DNA of 64,000 nucleotides from Veillonella absiana (GCF_032970905.1 NZ_JAWJZA010000003.1), one strand, 5' to 3'. Shown: positions 16,999 to 26,525, counted from the stretch's first letter. Notes: generated from the letters alone by a model not told the origin. Made by a program: numbers and translations.

Positions 16999-18270
16999 AT
17001 GTTTATAGATCGCGCTCGAGTTTTCGTATCAGCCGGTGATGGTGGCGATGGAATGAGTAGTTTCCGCCGTGAAAAATATGTTCCTAATGGGGGACCTAGC
17101 GGTGGTGATGGCGGTAAAGGGGCCGACGTCATTTTAAAAGCAGATAAAAATATCAACACCTTAGTTGATTTCAGATACAAACGTCAATTTAAAGCACCAG
17201 CAGGCGAAAATGGCCAAAGTGGTAATAAATATGGCCGTGGTGCTGAACCAATGATTATTCCAGTTCCATTGGGAACCGTTGTAAAAGAAGAAGCAACTGG
17301 GAAAGTATTTTGTGATTTAACGCAGGATGGTCAAACTTTCACCATTGCTAAAGGTGGCCGTGGTGGTCGTGGTAATGCCCATTTCCACAGCAGTGCTAAC
17401 CGGGCCCCTACATTTGCTGAAAAAGGCGAACCCGGTGAAGAACATTGGTTACAATTAGAGTTAAAAGTATTGGCTGACGTTGGTTTGTTGGGTTACCCAA
17501 GTGTAGGTAAATCTAGTATTCTTCGTAAAGTGTCTGCTGCACAACCAGAAGTAGCAGCCTACCATTTTACAACATTAACACCCGTGTTGGGCGTAGTATC
17601 CCTACCAGGTGAACGTAGCTTTGTCATGGCGGATATTCCTGGATTGATTGAAGGCGCTAGTGAAGGTGTTGGCTTGGGTCATAATTTCTTGCGTCATGTG
17701 GAACGTACGAATATTCTTATCCATGTACTAGATGTATCTGGTATGGAGGGGCGCGACCCTAAAGAAGATTTTGATGCTATTAATGAAGAGTTAAAAAAAT
17801 ACTCTGAAAAATTAAGCCGTAAAATGCAAGTGGTAGCATTAAATAAAATAGATTTGGTTCAAGATGAAGAAACGATTCCAAATGTACGCAAATATTTTGA
17901 AGATAAAGGTTACGAAGTATATTGCATTAATGCCCTCAGTGGTGAAGGTCTTCCAGAATTAATGGAACGGGCTTACTACTGGGTTGAAAATTATGAACCA
18001 GATCCAGAGTCTACTGATGATACTGTTATGTATGAAGCAAAACCAGATGTAGAATTTGTTATCACTCGTGGTGATGATGCAGCATTCTACATTAAGGGCG
18101 ATCGTATTGAGCGTTTAGTAGCGATGACAAATTTGGATGACGATCAATCCTTACGTCGTTTCCAACAAATTTGGCGTTACATGGAATTAGATAAAAAATT
18201 ACGAGAAAAAGGATGTAAAGATGGCGATGAAGTGGTAATCGGTGATCAAACATTTACATTCCAAGATTAG
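16999..18270 (+). CDS. obgE: GTPase ObgE/CgtA
   Basis: Obg is an essential GTPase for 50S ribosome assembly and stress signalling. The 423-residue protein has the Gly-rich Obg fold (residues 1-158, with GGDGGKGADV and GGRGGRGN), the G domain with GYPSVGKSS, DIPGLIEGAS and NKIDLV, and a C-terminal OCT domain (about 345-423). It starts 104 bp after ctpA and is followed after 8 bp by yhbY and then proBA, an order common in Firmicutes. The ATG follows AAAAGGA. Confidence 0.96.
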   Translation: MFIDRARVFVSAGDGGDGMSSFRREKYVPNGGPSGGDGGKGADVILKADKNINTLVDFRYKRQFKAPAGENGQSGNKYGRGAEPMIIPVPLGTVVKEEATGKVFCDLTQDGQTFTIAKGGRGGRGNAHFHSSANRAPTFAEKGEPGEEHWLQLELKVLADVGLLGYPSVGKSSILRKVSAAQPEVAAYHFTTLTPVLGVVSLPGERSFVMADIPGLIEGASEGVGLGHNFLRHVERTNILIHVLDVSGMEGRDPKEDFDAINEELKKYSEKLSRKMQVVALNKIDLVQDEETIPNVRKYFEDKGYEVYCINALSGEGLPELMERAYYWVENYEPDPESTDDTVMYEAKPDVEFVITRGDDAAFYIKGDRIERLVAMTNLDDDQSLRRFQQIWRYMELDKKLREKGCKDGDEVVIGDQTFTFQD

Positions 18271-18278
18271 GAGATAGA

Positions 18279-18563
18279 ATGACAGGAAAACAAAAACGAT
18301 ATTTACGCTCTTTGGCAGCTACGATGGATCCAGTTGTACAAATTGGTAAAAATGGTTTAGAAAATAGTGTTATCGATAGTGCACGGGCAGCATTGATGGC
18401 ACGGGAATTGATTAAAGTTAAAATGCTGAACAATAGTCCAGAAGACAAAGATGTATTTCAAACATTAGCAAATATGCTAGGAGCAGAACTCGTTCAAGTC
18501 ATTGGTTTTAATGGCGTATTGTATAAAGCTAAAAAAGAACCGAAAATTATTTTACCAAAATAA
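18279..18563 (+). CDS. yhbY: CRM-domain RNA-binding protein YhbY
   Basis: This 94-residue protein is a single CRS1-YhbY domain associated with pre-50S ribosomes. The conserved N-terminal QKRYLRSLA and the GKNGL loop (corresponding to the GxxG RNA-binding loop, about residues 23-27) are visible. It follows obgE by 8 bp behind AGGAGA, consistent with a joint role in ribosome assembly. Confidence 0.9.
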   Translation: MTGKQKRYLRSLAATMDPVVQIGKNGLENSVIDSARAALMARELIKVKMLNNSPEDKDVFQTLANMLGAELVQVIGFNGVLYKAKKEPKIILPK

Positions 18564-18640
18564 TTTTATCTATTGTATGAATGGTAGGTACTAATCCATA
18601 GCATACTAATTAACTGGTATTTCCACGTGAGGAATGCGAT

Positions 18641-19777
18641 ATGAGAGCAGAGATTCAACAGGCAAAACGAATTGTCATAAAAGTAGGAAGTAGTACATTG
18701 TGCTATGAAAAAGGTCATTTGAATTTAGAACGCATCGAAAAAATTGTTCGTCAAATCTCTGATTTGGCAAACCAAGGCAAGGAGATGATTCTTGTCTCCT
18801 CTGGTGCTGTAGGGGCTGGTCTGGCTCCGTTAGGATTTAAAGAGCGCCCTCGTGATATTGTGCTTAGACAAGCCTCTGCAGCGGTTGGACAAGGTGTATT
18901 GTTACATATGTATGAGCGGATGTTCCGTGAATATGGCCACACTGTAGGTCAAATATTGCTAACCCGTGCAGATAGTACGTCTCGTCATAGTTATTTGAAT
19001 TTACGTAATACCTTAAATGCGTTATTGCGCTTAGGTGTTATTCCTATCATCAATGAAAATGATGTCGTAGCTATCGAGGAGTTTAAAATTGGTGATAATG
19101 ATACATTATCTGCTAATGTGGCGGGTATTATTGAAGCTGACTTATTGTTGATTTTGTCTGATATTGATGGCTTGTATACGTCCAATCCGTCTACCAATCC
19201 AGAGGCTACTTTAATTGATGAAGTGCTTCAAATTACTGATGAAACCTATGCTATTGCTGGTGGTGCTGGCTCATCCATTGGTACTGGTGGCATGTATACG
19301 AAAATCAAAGCTGCTCATATTGCTACTAACTCTGGTGTTCATATGGTTATAGCTTCTGGTGAAAAAGATGATTCTATACGCCTTGTTGCTAAAGGTGGAG
19401 TGGTAGGAACTCACTTTAAACCACTGGAAAACGCTCATAATCAAAAGAAACATTGGGTGGCATTTGGCAAACGTTTACAAGGGGAAATTCATGTGGACGA
19501 TGGTTGTGCTAAGGCCATTTTGGATAAAGGCTCTAGTATTTTACCAGCTGGTGTTATTTCTGTAGTTGGAGAATTTGAACCAGGTGAAACCTGTAGCATT
19601 CTTCATGGCAACAAGGAGATTGCACGTGGTATGGTGAATTATAGTTCCCATGATATTGACCTAATCAAAGGTCATAAAACTGCGGAAATTGCCAACTTAT
19701 TAGGTATTGATGCAGCGAGTATTAATGCTACCTATGATGAGGTTATTCATCGTGATAATCTTGTTATTTTACGATAA
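18641..19777 (+). CDS. proB: Glutamate 5-kinase ProB
   Basis: ProB phosphorylates glutamate in the first step of proline synthesis. The 378-residue enzyme has the amino-acid kinase domain (KVGSSTLC, VSSGAVGAGL, INENDVVAIEEFKIGDNDTLSA, GTGGMYTKIKAA) and a C-terminal PUA domain from about residue 280. The PUA-containing long form is usual in bacteria and linked to feedback regulation. It starts 77 bp after yhbY and is followed 13 bp later by proA. Confidence 0.95.
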   Translation: MRAEIQQAKRIVIKVGSSTLCYEKGHLNLERIEKIVRQISDLANQGKEMILVSSGAVGAGLAPLGFKERPRDIVLRQASAAVGQGVLLHMYERMFREYGHTVGQILLTRADSTSRHSYLNLRNTLNALLRLGVIPIINENDVVAIEEFKIGDNDTLSANVAGIIEADLLLILSDIDGLYTSNPSTNPEATLIDEVLQITDETYAIAGGAGSSIGTGGMYTKIKAAHIATNSGVHMVIASGEKDDSIRLVAKGGVVGTHFKPLENAHNQKKHWVAFGKRLQGEIHVDDGCAKAILDKGSSILPAGVISVVGEFEPGETCSILHGNKEIARGMVNYSSHDIDLIKGHKTAEIANLLGIDAASINATYDEVIHRDNLVILR

Positions 19778-19790
19778 TTGAGGTGTATCT

Positions 19791-21050
19791 ATGAATCAAT
19801 ATGCTGACATATTTCAACATATGGGTGAAAGAGCAAAACTTGCCTCTCAAGAACTCATCCAATTAACAGAAGAGCAAAAAAATAAAATCTTATTGGCTAT
19901 TGCCGCTCGATTAGAAGAACACACAGAAGAAATTCTAGCAGTTAACGAGTTAGATATGAAAGATGCAGTGATCAATCAAATTCCTACGATTATGTTAGAT
20001 CGCTTGAAATTGACAACAGAACGCATTCAACAAATTGCAGAAGGCGTTCGTCAAGTTGTTGATTTAGAGGATCCTGTAGGTTGCGTCCTTGATGTGATCG
20101 AGCGCCCTAATGGTTTACACATTGAAAAACGATGTGTACCATTAGGTGTCATTGCTATAATTTTCGAAGCTCGTCCAAATGTAACTGTAGATGCATCGGT
20201 ACTTTGTTTCAAAACAGGTAATGCAACCATACTTCGTGGTGGTAAAGAAGCATTCCGTACAAACCAATGTGTGGTGAAGGTCATTCGTGATGCTATTGCT
20301 GAGAATGGTGTTAATCCTGATGCTATTCAACTCGTTGAGGTGTTAGATCGTGAGGCGGTAGGGACTTTATTATCCCTACGAGACTATATCGATGTAGTCA
20401 TTCCTCGTGGCGGTGCTGGATTAATTCAACGTGTTGTCCAAGATAGTGCTATCCCGGTTATTGAAACTGGTAGTGGTATATGCCATACCTTTGTAGATGA
20501 AACAGCAGACCTGTCAATGGCTCTTGAGATTTCGATTAATGCGAAGGTACAACGTCCTTCAGTATGTAATTCCATGGAAACATTGTTAGTACATCAAGCG
20601 GTAGCAGACCAATTTTTACCAATGTTAGAGCAAGCTATGCAGGCGCGAAATGTACGTATTCATGGAGATGAAACGATTCAACACCGCGTGGCGCAAGTGA
20701 TTCCTTTAATAGAGGATTCTTATGCTACAGAATATAATGATTTAGATTTAAATGTACGTATTGTAGATTCTTTGGAAACTGCTATTCAACACATTAATCA
20801 ATATTCCACACATCATTCTGAATGTATCGTCACTAGCGATGATCAAGCGGCTGCAGAATTCTTAAATCGTATCGATGCGGCTACAGTCTATTGGAATGCA
20901 TCTACACGATTTACAGATGGTTTTGAATTTGGCTTTGGTGCTGAAATTGGTATTAGTACACAGAAGTTACATGCTCGTGGACCTATGGGGCTACCAGCGT
21001 TAACATCCATTAAATATGTTGTAACTGGTACTGGCCAAGTTCGAGGATAA
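19791..21050 (+). CDS. proA: Gamma-glutamyl phosphate reductase ProA
   Basis: ProA reduces γ-glutamyl phosphate to the semialdehyde, the second proline step. The 419-residue protein has the aldehyde-dehydrogenase fold with IFEARPNVTVD, LRGGKEA, VIPRGGAGLI, and the catalytic Cys in KVQRPSVCNSMETLL (about residue 262). The C-terminal TGFEFGFGAEIGIS-like segment appears as TDGFEFGFGAEIGI. Start ATG follows GAGGTG. The small membrane ORF described next starts 5 bp after its stop. Confidence 0.95.
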   Translation: MNQYADIFQHMGERAKLASQELIQLTEEQKNKILLAIAARLEEHTEEILAVNELDMKDAVINQIPTIMLDRLKLTTERIQQIAEGVRQVVDLEDPVGCVLDVIERPNGLHIEKRCVPLGVIAIIFEARPNVTVDASVLCFKTGNATILRGGKEAFRTNQCVVKVIRDAIAENGVNPDAIQLVEVLDREAVGTLLSLRDYIDVVIPRGGAGLIQRVVQDSAIPVIETGSGICHTFVDETADLSMALEISINAKVQRPSVCNSMETLLVHQAVADQFLPMLEQAMQARNVRIHGDETIQHRVAQVIPLIEDSYATEYNDLDLNVRIVDSLETAIQHINQYSTHHSECIVTSDDQAAAEFLNRIDAATVYWNASTRFTDGFEFGFGAEIGISTQKLHARGPMGLPALTSIKYVVTGTGQVRG

Positions 21051-21054
21051 TACA

Positions 21055-21207
21055 TTGGTTCGATTGCGACAAATGGTACGCGGGTATTATCAATACGTAC
21101 AAACTCCTAAAGGACGTTATGAATGGATATCTTATGGACAAGCCATATTGTTATTTTTATGTATCGTGGGCCTTTGTATGGCCGTGATGCACTATATCAT
21201 AGATTAA
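21055..21207 (+). CDS. Small single-pass membrane protein (50 aa), unknown
   Basis: A 51-codon ORF from TTG 21055 to TAA 21205-21207 follows proA by 4 bp and has an AGGAT ribosome-binding site 5 nt upstream. The first half is basic and tyrosine-rich (RLRQMVRGYYQYV, then GRYEW). The second half is one clean membrane helix (about residues 29-47, AILLFLCIVGLCMAV) ending in HYIID. Positive charges before the helix predict an N-in, C-out topology. I do not recognise the family. Membrane-protein character, spacing and ribosome-binding site support it as real; the rare start codon is the main doubt. Confidence 0.55.
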   Translation: MVRLRQMVRGYYQYVQTPKGRYEWISYGQAILLFLCIVGLCMAVMHYIID

Positions 21208-21324
21208 CTTTGGTGTAAGTAGAGGCTATCTTGTTCTTAGAGCTATAACTTGATTCAAACAGGGAATATACGGTGATAGGCTATATAAGCCTAGTAGTAT
21301 TTCTGAGATTGTGTGGTGATTCTC

Positions 21325-21984
21325 TTGGAAACGACAACTAAAAAAAGACGAATTGGCATTATTGGTGGTACATTTAATCCTATTCATTTAGGGCATTTAA
21401 TGATCGCAGAGGTTGCTTATGAGGAATTTGAATTAGAGCAGGTTATCTTTGTGCCTACTCATATTTCACCACATAAATTTCATGATGTTATTAGTGCTTA
21501 TCATAGATATGCTATGACGGCTGCCGCGGTGGAGGATAATCCTCATTTCACTATTTCTGATGTGGAAATTAAACGAGATGGTTATTCTTATACAATTGAT
21601 ACCATACGATATTTTCAAGAGCAGATGGGACCTGATGTAGAGTTTTATTTCATTGCTGGCACAGATACGATTGAATTACTACCATCGTGGCATTATATTG
21701 ATGAATTATTACAATTATGTCATTTTATTGGTGCCATGCGACCAGATGCAAAAGAAATGGTGGACTCAGTACTAGAATTTTTTGGTGAGAAAGCAATTGG
21801 TCGTATTCACCTCCTACAGGTACCGGAGATGAAATTATCTGCTACGTATTTACGGGAACGGTTGCGTGCTGGTAAAACAGTACGTTATATGTTGCCAAAA
21901 TGTGTAGTAGACTATATTACCAATAATAATATTTATACAGATGTAGATAGTACTAGCGTTCTACATACTGAACATACTAATTAA
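21325..21984 (+). CDS. nadD: Nicotinate-nucleotide adenylyltransferase NadD
   Basis: NadD adenylates nicotinate mononucleotide in NAD synthesis. The nucleotidyltransferase signature GGTFNPIHLGHL lies near the N-terminus and the second motif, LSATYLRERLRAG, near the C-terminus. TTG 21325 gives 219 residues with TGGTGA 5 nt upstream; GTG 21313 (223 residues) is the alternative, and the sequence does not decide between them. It heads the nadD-yqeK-LCP-rsfS run typical of Firmicutes. Confidence 0.92.
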   Translation: METTTKKRRIGIIGGTFNPIHLGHLMIAEVAYEEFELEQVIFVPTHISPHKFHDVISAYHRYAMTAAAVEDNPHFTISDVEIKRDGYSYTIDTIRYFQEQMGPDVEFYFIAGTDTIELLPSWHYIDELLQLCHFIGAMRPDAKEMVDSVLEFFGEKAIGRIHLLQVPEMKLSATYLRERLRAGKTVRYMLPKCVVDYITNNNIYTDVDSTSVLHTEHTN

Positions 21985-22007
21985 ATACGAAATGAAGAGG
22001 ACGTACA

Positions 22008-22592
22008 GTGACAATTGAAGAAATGAAGGCTCAGTTGAGCCAGCATTTATCAAAAAAACGATTTATTCATACATTAGGCGTTGTTGACGCAGCTGTGGAA
22101 CTAGCTGAACAATATGGCGCTGATATAGAAAAAGCTAAATTAGCTGCGTTATTACATGATTCTGCCAAAGAATACAAGCTAAAAGACATGCAAGCCGTAG
22201 TCGAATCAAAAGGTTTGGCTGTTGATTCAATGATGCGTAATAGCGGCGCTTTACTTCATGGTTTAGCAGGTATGATTGTAGCTGAACAAGACTATGGTGT
22301 TATAGATCCAGAAGTATTAGAAGCCATCCGTGTTCATACAACGGGAAAACCCCATATGTCTAAGCTGGATAAAATTGTATTCCTAGCGGATTACATTGAG
22401 GTAAACCGTGATTTCCCTGGTGTTGAAGCTTTACGAGACCTTGCAAAAGAAAATTTGAATCAAGCTGTGTTATTAGGCTATGATAATACAATCCAGTTTT
22501 TACTTGATTCAAAGGCTACGATTTATACATTGACCATAGAAGGTCGTAATGCATTAATTGAAGAAATACAAGCAAATAGTAGGGAGAAATAG
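22008..22592 (+). CDS. yqeK: HD-domain hydrolase YqeK (symmetrical Ap4A hydrolase family)
   Basis: The 194-residue HD-superfamily protein contains H-T-L-G-V near residue 21, the LLHDSAKE metal motif (about 46-53), and later metal-site residues in ALLHGLAG, RVHTTGKPHMSKLDKIVFLADYIE. YqeK proteins hydrolyse diadenosine tetraphosphate symmetrically to two ADP. GTG 22008 is the start, preceded by GAAGAGGA. It ends 1 bp before the LCP gene. Confidence 0.9.
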   Translation: MTIEEMKAQLSQHLSKKRFIHTLGVVDAAVELAEQYGADIEKAKLAALLHDSAKEYKLKDMQAVVESKGLAVDSMMRNSGALLHGLAGMIVAEQDYGVIDPEVLEAIRVHTTGKPHMSKLDKIVFLADYIEVNRDFPGVEALRDLAKENLNQAVLLGYDNTIQFLLDSKATIYTLTIEGRNALIEEIQANSREK

Positions 22593-22593
22593 T

Positions 22594-23790
22594 ATGGCGC
22601 AAGATGAAAATAAATCCGCCTTGCGAAAACGACGAAAGAAGCGCACAAAACAATCTGGTGTTAAATGGGGCCGTTTGATTTTTGTCATTCTTTTGTTAAT
22701 CGCTGTTGTAGGTGGTCTTGTTTATGGGGTATCACAAGCCGTTTCGTATGTACAAACTAGTTTAAGTTCCTCAAGCACATCAGCGGATACTAGTGCTACG
22801 ATGAGTGATGAAAATCAACCAAGAACTACAGTACCCACTGTGTCTGTAGAACAGCAAGCGGTAGATAAACCAATTTATGTTCTTGTTGTTGGCAAGGATA
22901 CTAATAATCCGGCCCAATCCGATTCATTGTTCCTCATGGCCATTAATGAAGAACAGAAAACCATGGACATCATTGGTATTCCTAGCAATAGTAAAATTGA
23001 AAGCCGAAACCAAAAATCGGTAGATATGTTAAATACTATGTATAGCCAAGGTGGTATCGAATTAACGAAGGCAGTGGTAGAGGATATATTCCGTATCTCT
23101 ATTCCATACTACATTGTAGTGGATGAAGCAGCTTTCAAAAAAACAAATGATGTGTATGGTAATCGCGATATGTATGTGGAACAGAATATGTCCCATGTAG
23201 ACAGTGCTACTGGGAAGGAAGATATCAGTCTTCGTCGGGGATTCCAAACATTAAATAGTGAAAACGCTCTAGGATATTTACGATATTCCGATGATAATAA
23301 TGACACATTTACACGTGTACAACGACAAGAACGTTTCTTGAAACTCTTATTGGATCAATCTTTGAGTTCTTTCACAGTGACAAATTCCTATCATATTTGG
23401 CGTGTATGGGATGAATATGAAAGTAATATTTCTACCTATGATGCTATCAGCTTGATGATGAAAATCGGCCGTATGGCACAGGAAAATATTCATTTCTACA
23501 TTTTGCCTGGTGAAAAAGAATCCATTGATGGAAAAATATACTGGAATATTAATCCAACGGAATCTCAACGATTAGTGGGCATTATGATGGGGGATTTACC
23601 AGCCGATGATGCGAATGGTAACCTCACTAAAACACCAACGGTAAGTGAATCAACTACAAGTACCGTAAAATCGGAAGATAGTAAATCTGAAGAAAGAACA
23701 ACCTCCACAAGTACACCTAAAGAACCTGGTGAGACTGAATCGGATACAACGAGTAATACACCATCAAAATCTAATAGTACAAAAGAATAA
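22594..23790 (+). CDS. Divergent LytR-CpsA-Psr (LCP) family protein
   Basis: The 398-residue protein has a basic cytoplasmic N-terminus (KRRKKRTK), a membrane helix (about residues 27-50), a Ser/Thr linker, the LCP domain (about 90-270) and a Ser/Thr-rich disordered tail from about 335. LCP enzymes attach wall polymers to peptidoglycan. The fold landmarks remain (VVGKD, DNNDTFTRVQRQERF), but the expected arginines are replaced: QSDS where R-S-D-S is usual, and GIPSNS where S-I-P-R-D-T is usual. It may bind but not transfer. ATG 22594 follows AGGGAGA; the upstream frame is the tail of yqeK. Confidence 0.8.
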   Translation: MAQDENKSALRKRRKKRTKQSGVKWGRLIFVILLLIAVVGGLVYGVSQAVSYVQTSLSSSSTSADTSATMSDENQPRTTVPTVSVEQQAVDKPIYVLVVGKDTNNPAQSDSLFLMAINEEQKTMDIIGIPSNSKIESRNQKSVDMLNTMYSQGGIELTKAVVEDIFRISIPYYIVVDEAAFKKTNDVYGNRDMYVEQNMSHVDSATGKEDISLRRGFQTLNSENALGYLRYSDDNNDTFTRVQRQERFLKLLLDQSLSSFTVTNSYHIWRVWDEYESNISTYDAISLMMKIGRMAQENIHFYILPGEKESIDGKIYWNINPTESQRLVGIMMGDLPADDANGNLTKTPTVSESTTSTVKSEDSKSEERTTSTSTPKEPGETESDTTSNTPSKSNSTKE

Positions 23791-23803
23791 TTAAGGAGAT
23801 ATA

Positions 23804-24166
23804 ATGAAAAAAAAGGAAGATATTAAAAACACAGCATTAGCATTGGCACAAGCAGCATTCGAGAAAAAAGCTCATGATATTACGATTTTAGACCTAGAAG
23901 GCATTTCTATGTTAGGTGACTATTTCCTAATCGTCAGCGGTAATAATGTAAAGCAATCACAAAGTATTGCTGATGAAATCGAAGATGTGGCAGCTAAAGA
24001 AGGCGTAACAGTACTTCACCGCGAAGGCTACCGTGAAGGCGAATGGATTTTGCTTGATTTTGGCGATATCATTTGTCATATTTTTGGCGGCGATGAACCA
24101 CGTGAATTCTATGGTCTTGAACAATTATGGAATGATGCAGTTCAAGTAGAATTTGAGGGAGTATAA
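23804..24166 (+). CDS. rsfS: Ribosomal silencing factor RsfS
   Basis: RsfS binds ribosomal protein uL14 and blocks joining of subunits under starvation. The 120-residue size is typical, with DITILDLEGISMLGDYFLI near residues 24-42, REGYREGEWILLDFGDIICHIF near 80-100 and FYGLEQLW near the C-terminus. AGGAGAT precedes the ATG. It sits between the LCP gene and cvfB, 1 bp from the latter. Confidence 0.95.
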   Translation: MKKKEDIKNTALALAQAAFEKKAHDITILDLEGISMLGDYFLIVSGNNVKQSQSIADEIEDVAAKEGVTVLHREGYREGEWILLDFGDIICHIFGGDEPREFYGLEQLWNDAVQVEFEGV

Positions 24167-24167
24167 T

Positions 24168-25181
24168 ATGGCTAGCGAATTAATGGAGAATACCATTGCC
24201 ACTCTAAAGGTGTTGCGTAAAAGTGAACAAGGCGCCTTTTTAGATGGTCAAACTGGTAATACCTCTGATGATATTTTGCTTCATAATGATCAACAAACTG
24301 ACAAGGTCGCTATTGGTGATGAAGTAGAGGTATTCCTCTACAAAGACCCCAAAGGTCGTTTAACTGCTAGTATGCGCTTACCGGCTATGAAAATTGGTCA
24401 AATTGGATATACAGAAGTCATTAATACAACGAATTTCGGTTGTTTTGTTGAGGTCGGTACTGAACGTGGTATCTTTATGCCTCATGCGGAAATGCGTGGC
24501 CGTCCACAAGTGGGCGAAAAGGTTTGGGTTCGTTTGTATACGGATAAATCACGTCGTTTAGCGGTATCTATGGACGTAGATGACGAAATGCGTCGTGCTT
24601 CAAAACCTGCTGTAGAGGCAACGATTGGCCAAATGGTACAAGGCGCAGTTTATAACCTCACCGGTGATGGTGCGTTCTTGATTACCCCTGAACGTTGGAT
24701 TGCCTTTATGCACCGTAGTGAAATGACACATACTGTGAAAGTCGGTGAAATGGTATCCGCACGTATTACGTTTAAACGTGATGATGGACGTGTCAACGTA
24801 TCTATGCGTCCAATTAAGGAAAAGGCATTGCTATCTGATGGCGATGTTATTATGAATTATTTGGAAGAGAGAAATGGTAAGATTCCATTCAGCGATAGTT
24901 CCTCTGCCATGCTCATTAAGGATAAATTTAATATCTCTAAAGCTGCTTTTAAAAGAGCCTTGGGTCATTTAATGAAGGAACGGAAAATTGTTCAAGAAGA
25001 TGGTTGGACACTGCTCACAGATGACGGTCGTAAATTTTTAGACACCAAGCGTGCAGAAGCTGAAAAATTAGCTTTAGAGCAGACAGAAACTAATTTACAA
25101 CGGGAGCAAAATTCTGCTGATAAAACTGGTGCTGATCAAAGTAATATTAAATCTGGAGAGGACACCGATAATAAGGATTAA
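24168..25181 (+). CDS. cvfB: S1-like RNA-binding protein, CvfB/YitL family
   Basis: The 337-residue protein has three consecutive OB/S1-like segments (about residues 5-65, 70-140 and 145-215), the second with GCFVEVGTERGIFMPHAEM. A winged-helix C-terminal domain follows (about 225-285, with FNISKAAFKRALGHLMKERKI), then an acidic, Gln/Asn-rich tail. This order matches CvfB, an RNA-binding regulator of virulence factors in staphylococci. ATG 24168 has GAGGGAG upstream. It is 3 bp before trkA. Its target RNAs here are unknown. Confidence 0.85.
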   Translation: MASELMENTIATLKVLRKSEQGAFLDGQTGNTSDDILLHNDQQTDKVAIGDEVEVFLYKDPKGRLTASMRLPAMKIGQIGYTEVINTTNFGCFVEVGTERGIFMPHAEMRGRPQVGEKVWVRLYTDKSRRLAVSMDVDDEMRRASKPAVEATIGQMVQGAVYNLTGDGAFLITPERWIAFMHRSEMTHTVKVGEMVSARITFKRDDGRVNVSMRPIKEKALLSDGDVIMNYLEERNGKIPFSDSSSAMLIKDKFNISKAAFKRALGHLMKERKIVQEDGWTLLTDDGRKFLDTKRAEAEKLALEQTETNLQREQNSADKTGADQSNIKSGEDTDNKD

Positions 25182-25184
25182 ATT

Positions 25185-26525
25185 ATGAAAATCATAGTCG
25201 TAGGTGCAGGGAAAGTTGGATATTCCCTTGCTCAAAGATTAGTACAAGATGAACATGATGTATTTATTGTTGATAAATTTGCAGAACGAATTGACAATTT
25301 AAAAAGTAGTCTCGATGTAAATCTAGTACATGGCAATGGTAGTGATTTAAAATTACTTCAAGAAATTGGTGTGGAAGATGTAGGGATGTTTATTTCTGTT
25401 ACTGACTCGGATGAGGTTAATATTTTGTCTTGTTCAGTAGCAAAAATATTAGGTATTCCTAAAACTATTGCTCGTGTTCGGGATAATACTATGGTTGAAA
25501 ATATGGATGAACACCTACGAGATCGTTTAGGTGTTGATTTATTTATCAATCCAGAAATGGTCACGGCTCAAGAATTGCTGCAAATACTTGAAACACCAGG
25601 TGCTATTGATGTAGAGGAATTTGGCCAAGGTACTGTACGATTGATGGAATTTAAGGTACATGATGAAATTTCAATTTTACATCAACCACTTAAAGAAATC
25701 AGATTTCCAGAAGGCGTATTACTAGTGGGTATTTTGCGGGCTGGGGAAATGATTATTCCTCATGGTGACAGCTATCTAGAATTCAATGATAATGTATTCT
25801 TCCTAGGATTAAAAGAAAGTGTAGAAGAGGTGGAACGAACTTGGTTCCATAATAATTATACATACAATAAACGCGCTACTGTTGTAGGGGCCGGTCTAAT
25901 TGGTAGAAACTTATCTATATTATTAGAGCAAGCTGGCTTTTCTGTAAAAGTCATTGAAAAAGATTATGAGCGTTGTGAGTTATTGGCATCACAGCTAGAT
26001 AAAGCCCTGGTTATTAATGGGGATGCAACGAATTTAGAACTCCTTGAGGCCGAAGAAGTCGGTGATAGTGATGTTATTATTTGCCTTACGGATGATGATA
26101 AGCTTAACTTGCTAGTAGCTCTTGTTGGTAAACATATGGGGATTCCTAAAACAGTTGTTCGTGTAGGTCGACCTGAATATATTATGCTTATGGAACAAGT
26201 GGGAATTGATGTCGTTTTTTCCCCAAGATTATTGACATCTGGTGAAATTCTCCGTTTTGTTCGCCGTGGTGAGGGGCTCGTAAGTATTTCTACTTTTGAA
26301 GGTGGTAAAGCAGAATCCATTGAATTAGAAATTACTGGATCTTCCCCTATTGTAGGAAAACAATTGAAGGATATCCGCCTTCCAGGAAAAGCTCTTGTAG
26401 GGGTCATTTTGCGCAATGGCGAGCCTATTGTACCGACTGGGATTACTGAGGTTTTAGAAAGCGACCATATCATTATGTTTACATTGCCAGATAATGTAAA
26501 TAAATTACTTAAATATTTGCAGTAA
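25185..26525 (+). CDS. trkA: Trk potassium uptake regulator TrkA
   Basis: TrkA is the cytoplasmic NAD(H)/nucleotide-binding ring that gates TrkH. The 446-residue protein has two tandem RCK units. Each has an N-domain with a dinucleotide-binding glycine motif (IVVGAGKVGYSLAQRL at the start, AGLIGRNLSILLEQ near residue 230) and an acidic residue closing β2. Each is followed by a TrkA-C domain (about 140-215 and 365-446). It lies 18 bp before trkH, so both subunits come from one transcript. Confidence 0.95.
   Translation: MKIIVVGAGKVGYSLAQRLVQDEHDVFIVDKFAERIDNLKSSLDVNLVHGNGSDLKLLQEIGVEDVGMFISVTDSDEVNILSCSVAKILGIPKTIARVRDNTMVENMDEHLRDRLGVDLFINPEMVTAQELLQILETPGAIDVEEFGQGTVRLMEFKVHDEISILHQPLKEIRFPEGVLLVGILRAGEMIIPHGDSYLEFNDNVFFLGLKESVEEVERTWFHNNYTYNKRATVVGAGLIGRNLSILLEQAGFSVKVIEKDYERCELLASQLDKALVINGDATNLELLEAEEVGDSDVIICLTDDDKLNLLVALVGKHMGIPKTVVRVGRPEYIMLMEQVGIDVVFSPRLLTSGEILRFVRRGEGLVSISTFEGGKAESIELEITGSSPIVGKQLKDIRLPGKALVGVILRNGEPIVPTGITEVLESDHIIMFTLPDNVNKLLKYLQ

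Noticed and set aside
21208..21324. Hairpin TAGGCT/AGCCTA before nadD as a terminator
   Set aside because: The stem is 6 bp with a short AT loop, and no T-run follows; support is too weak.
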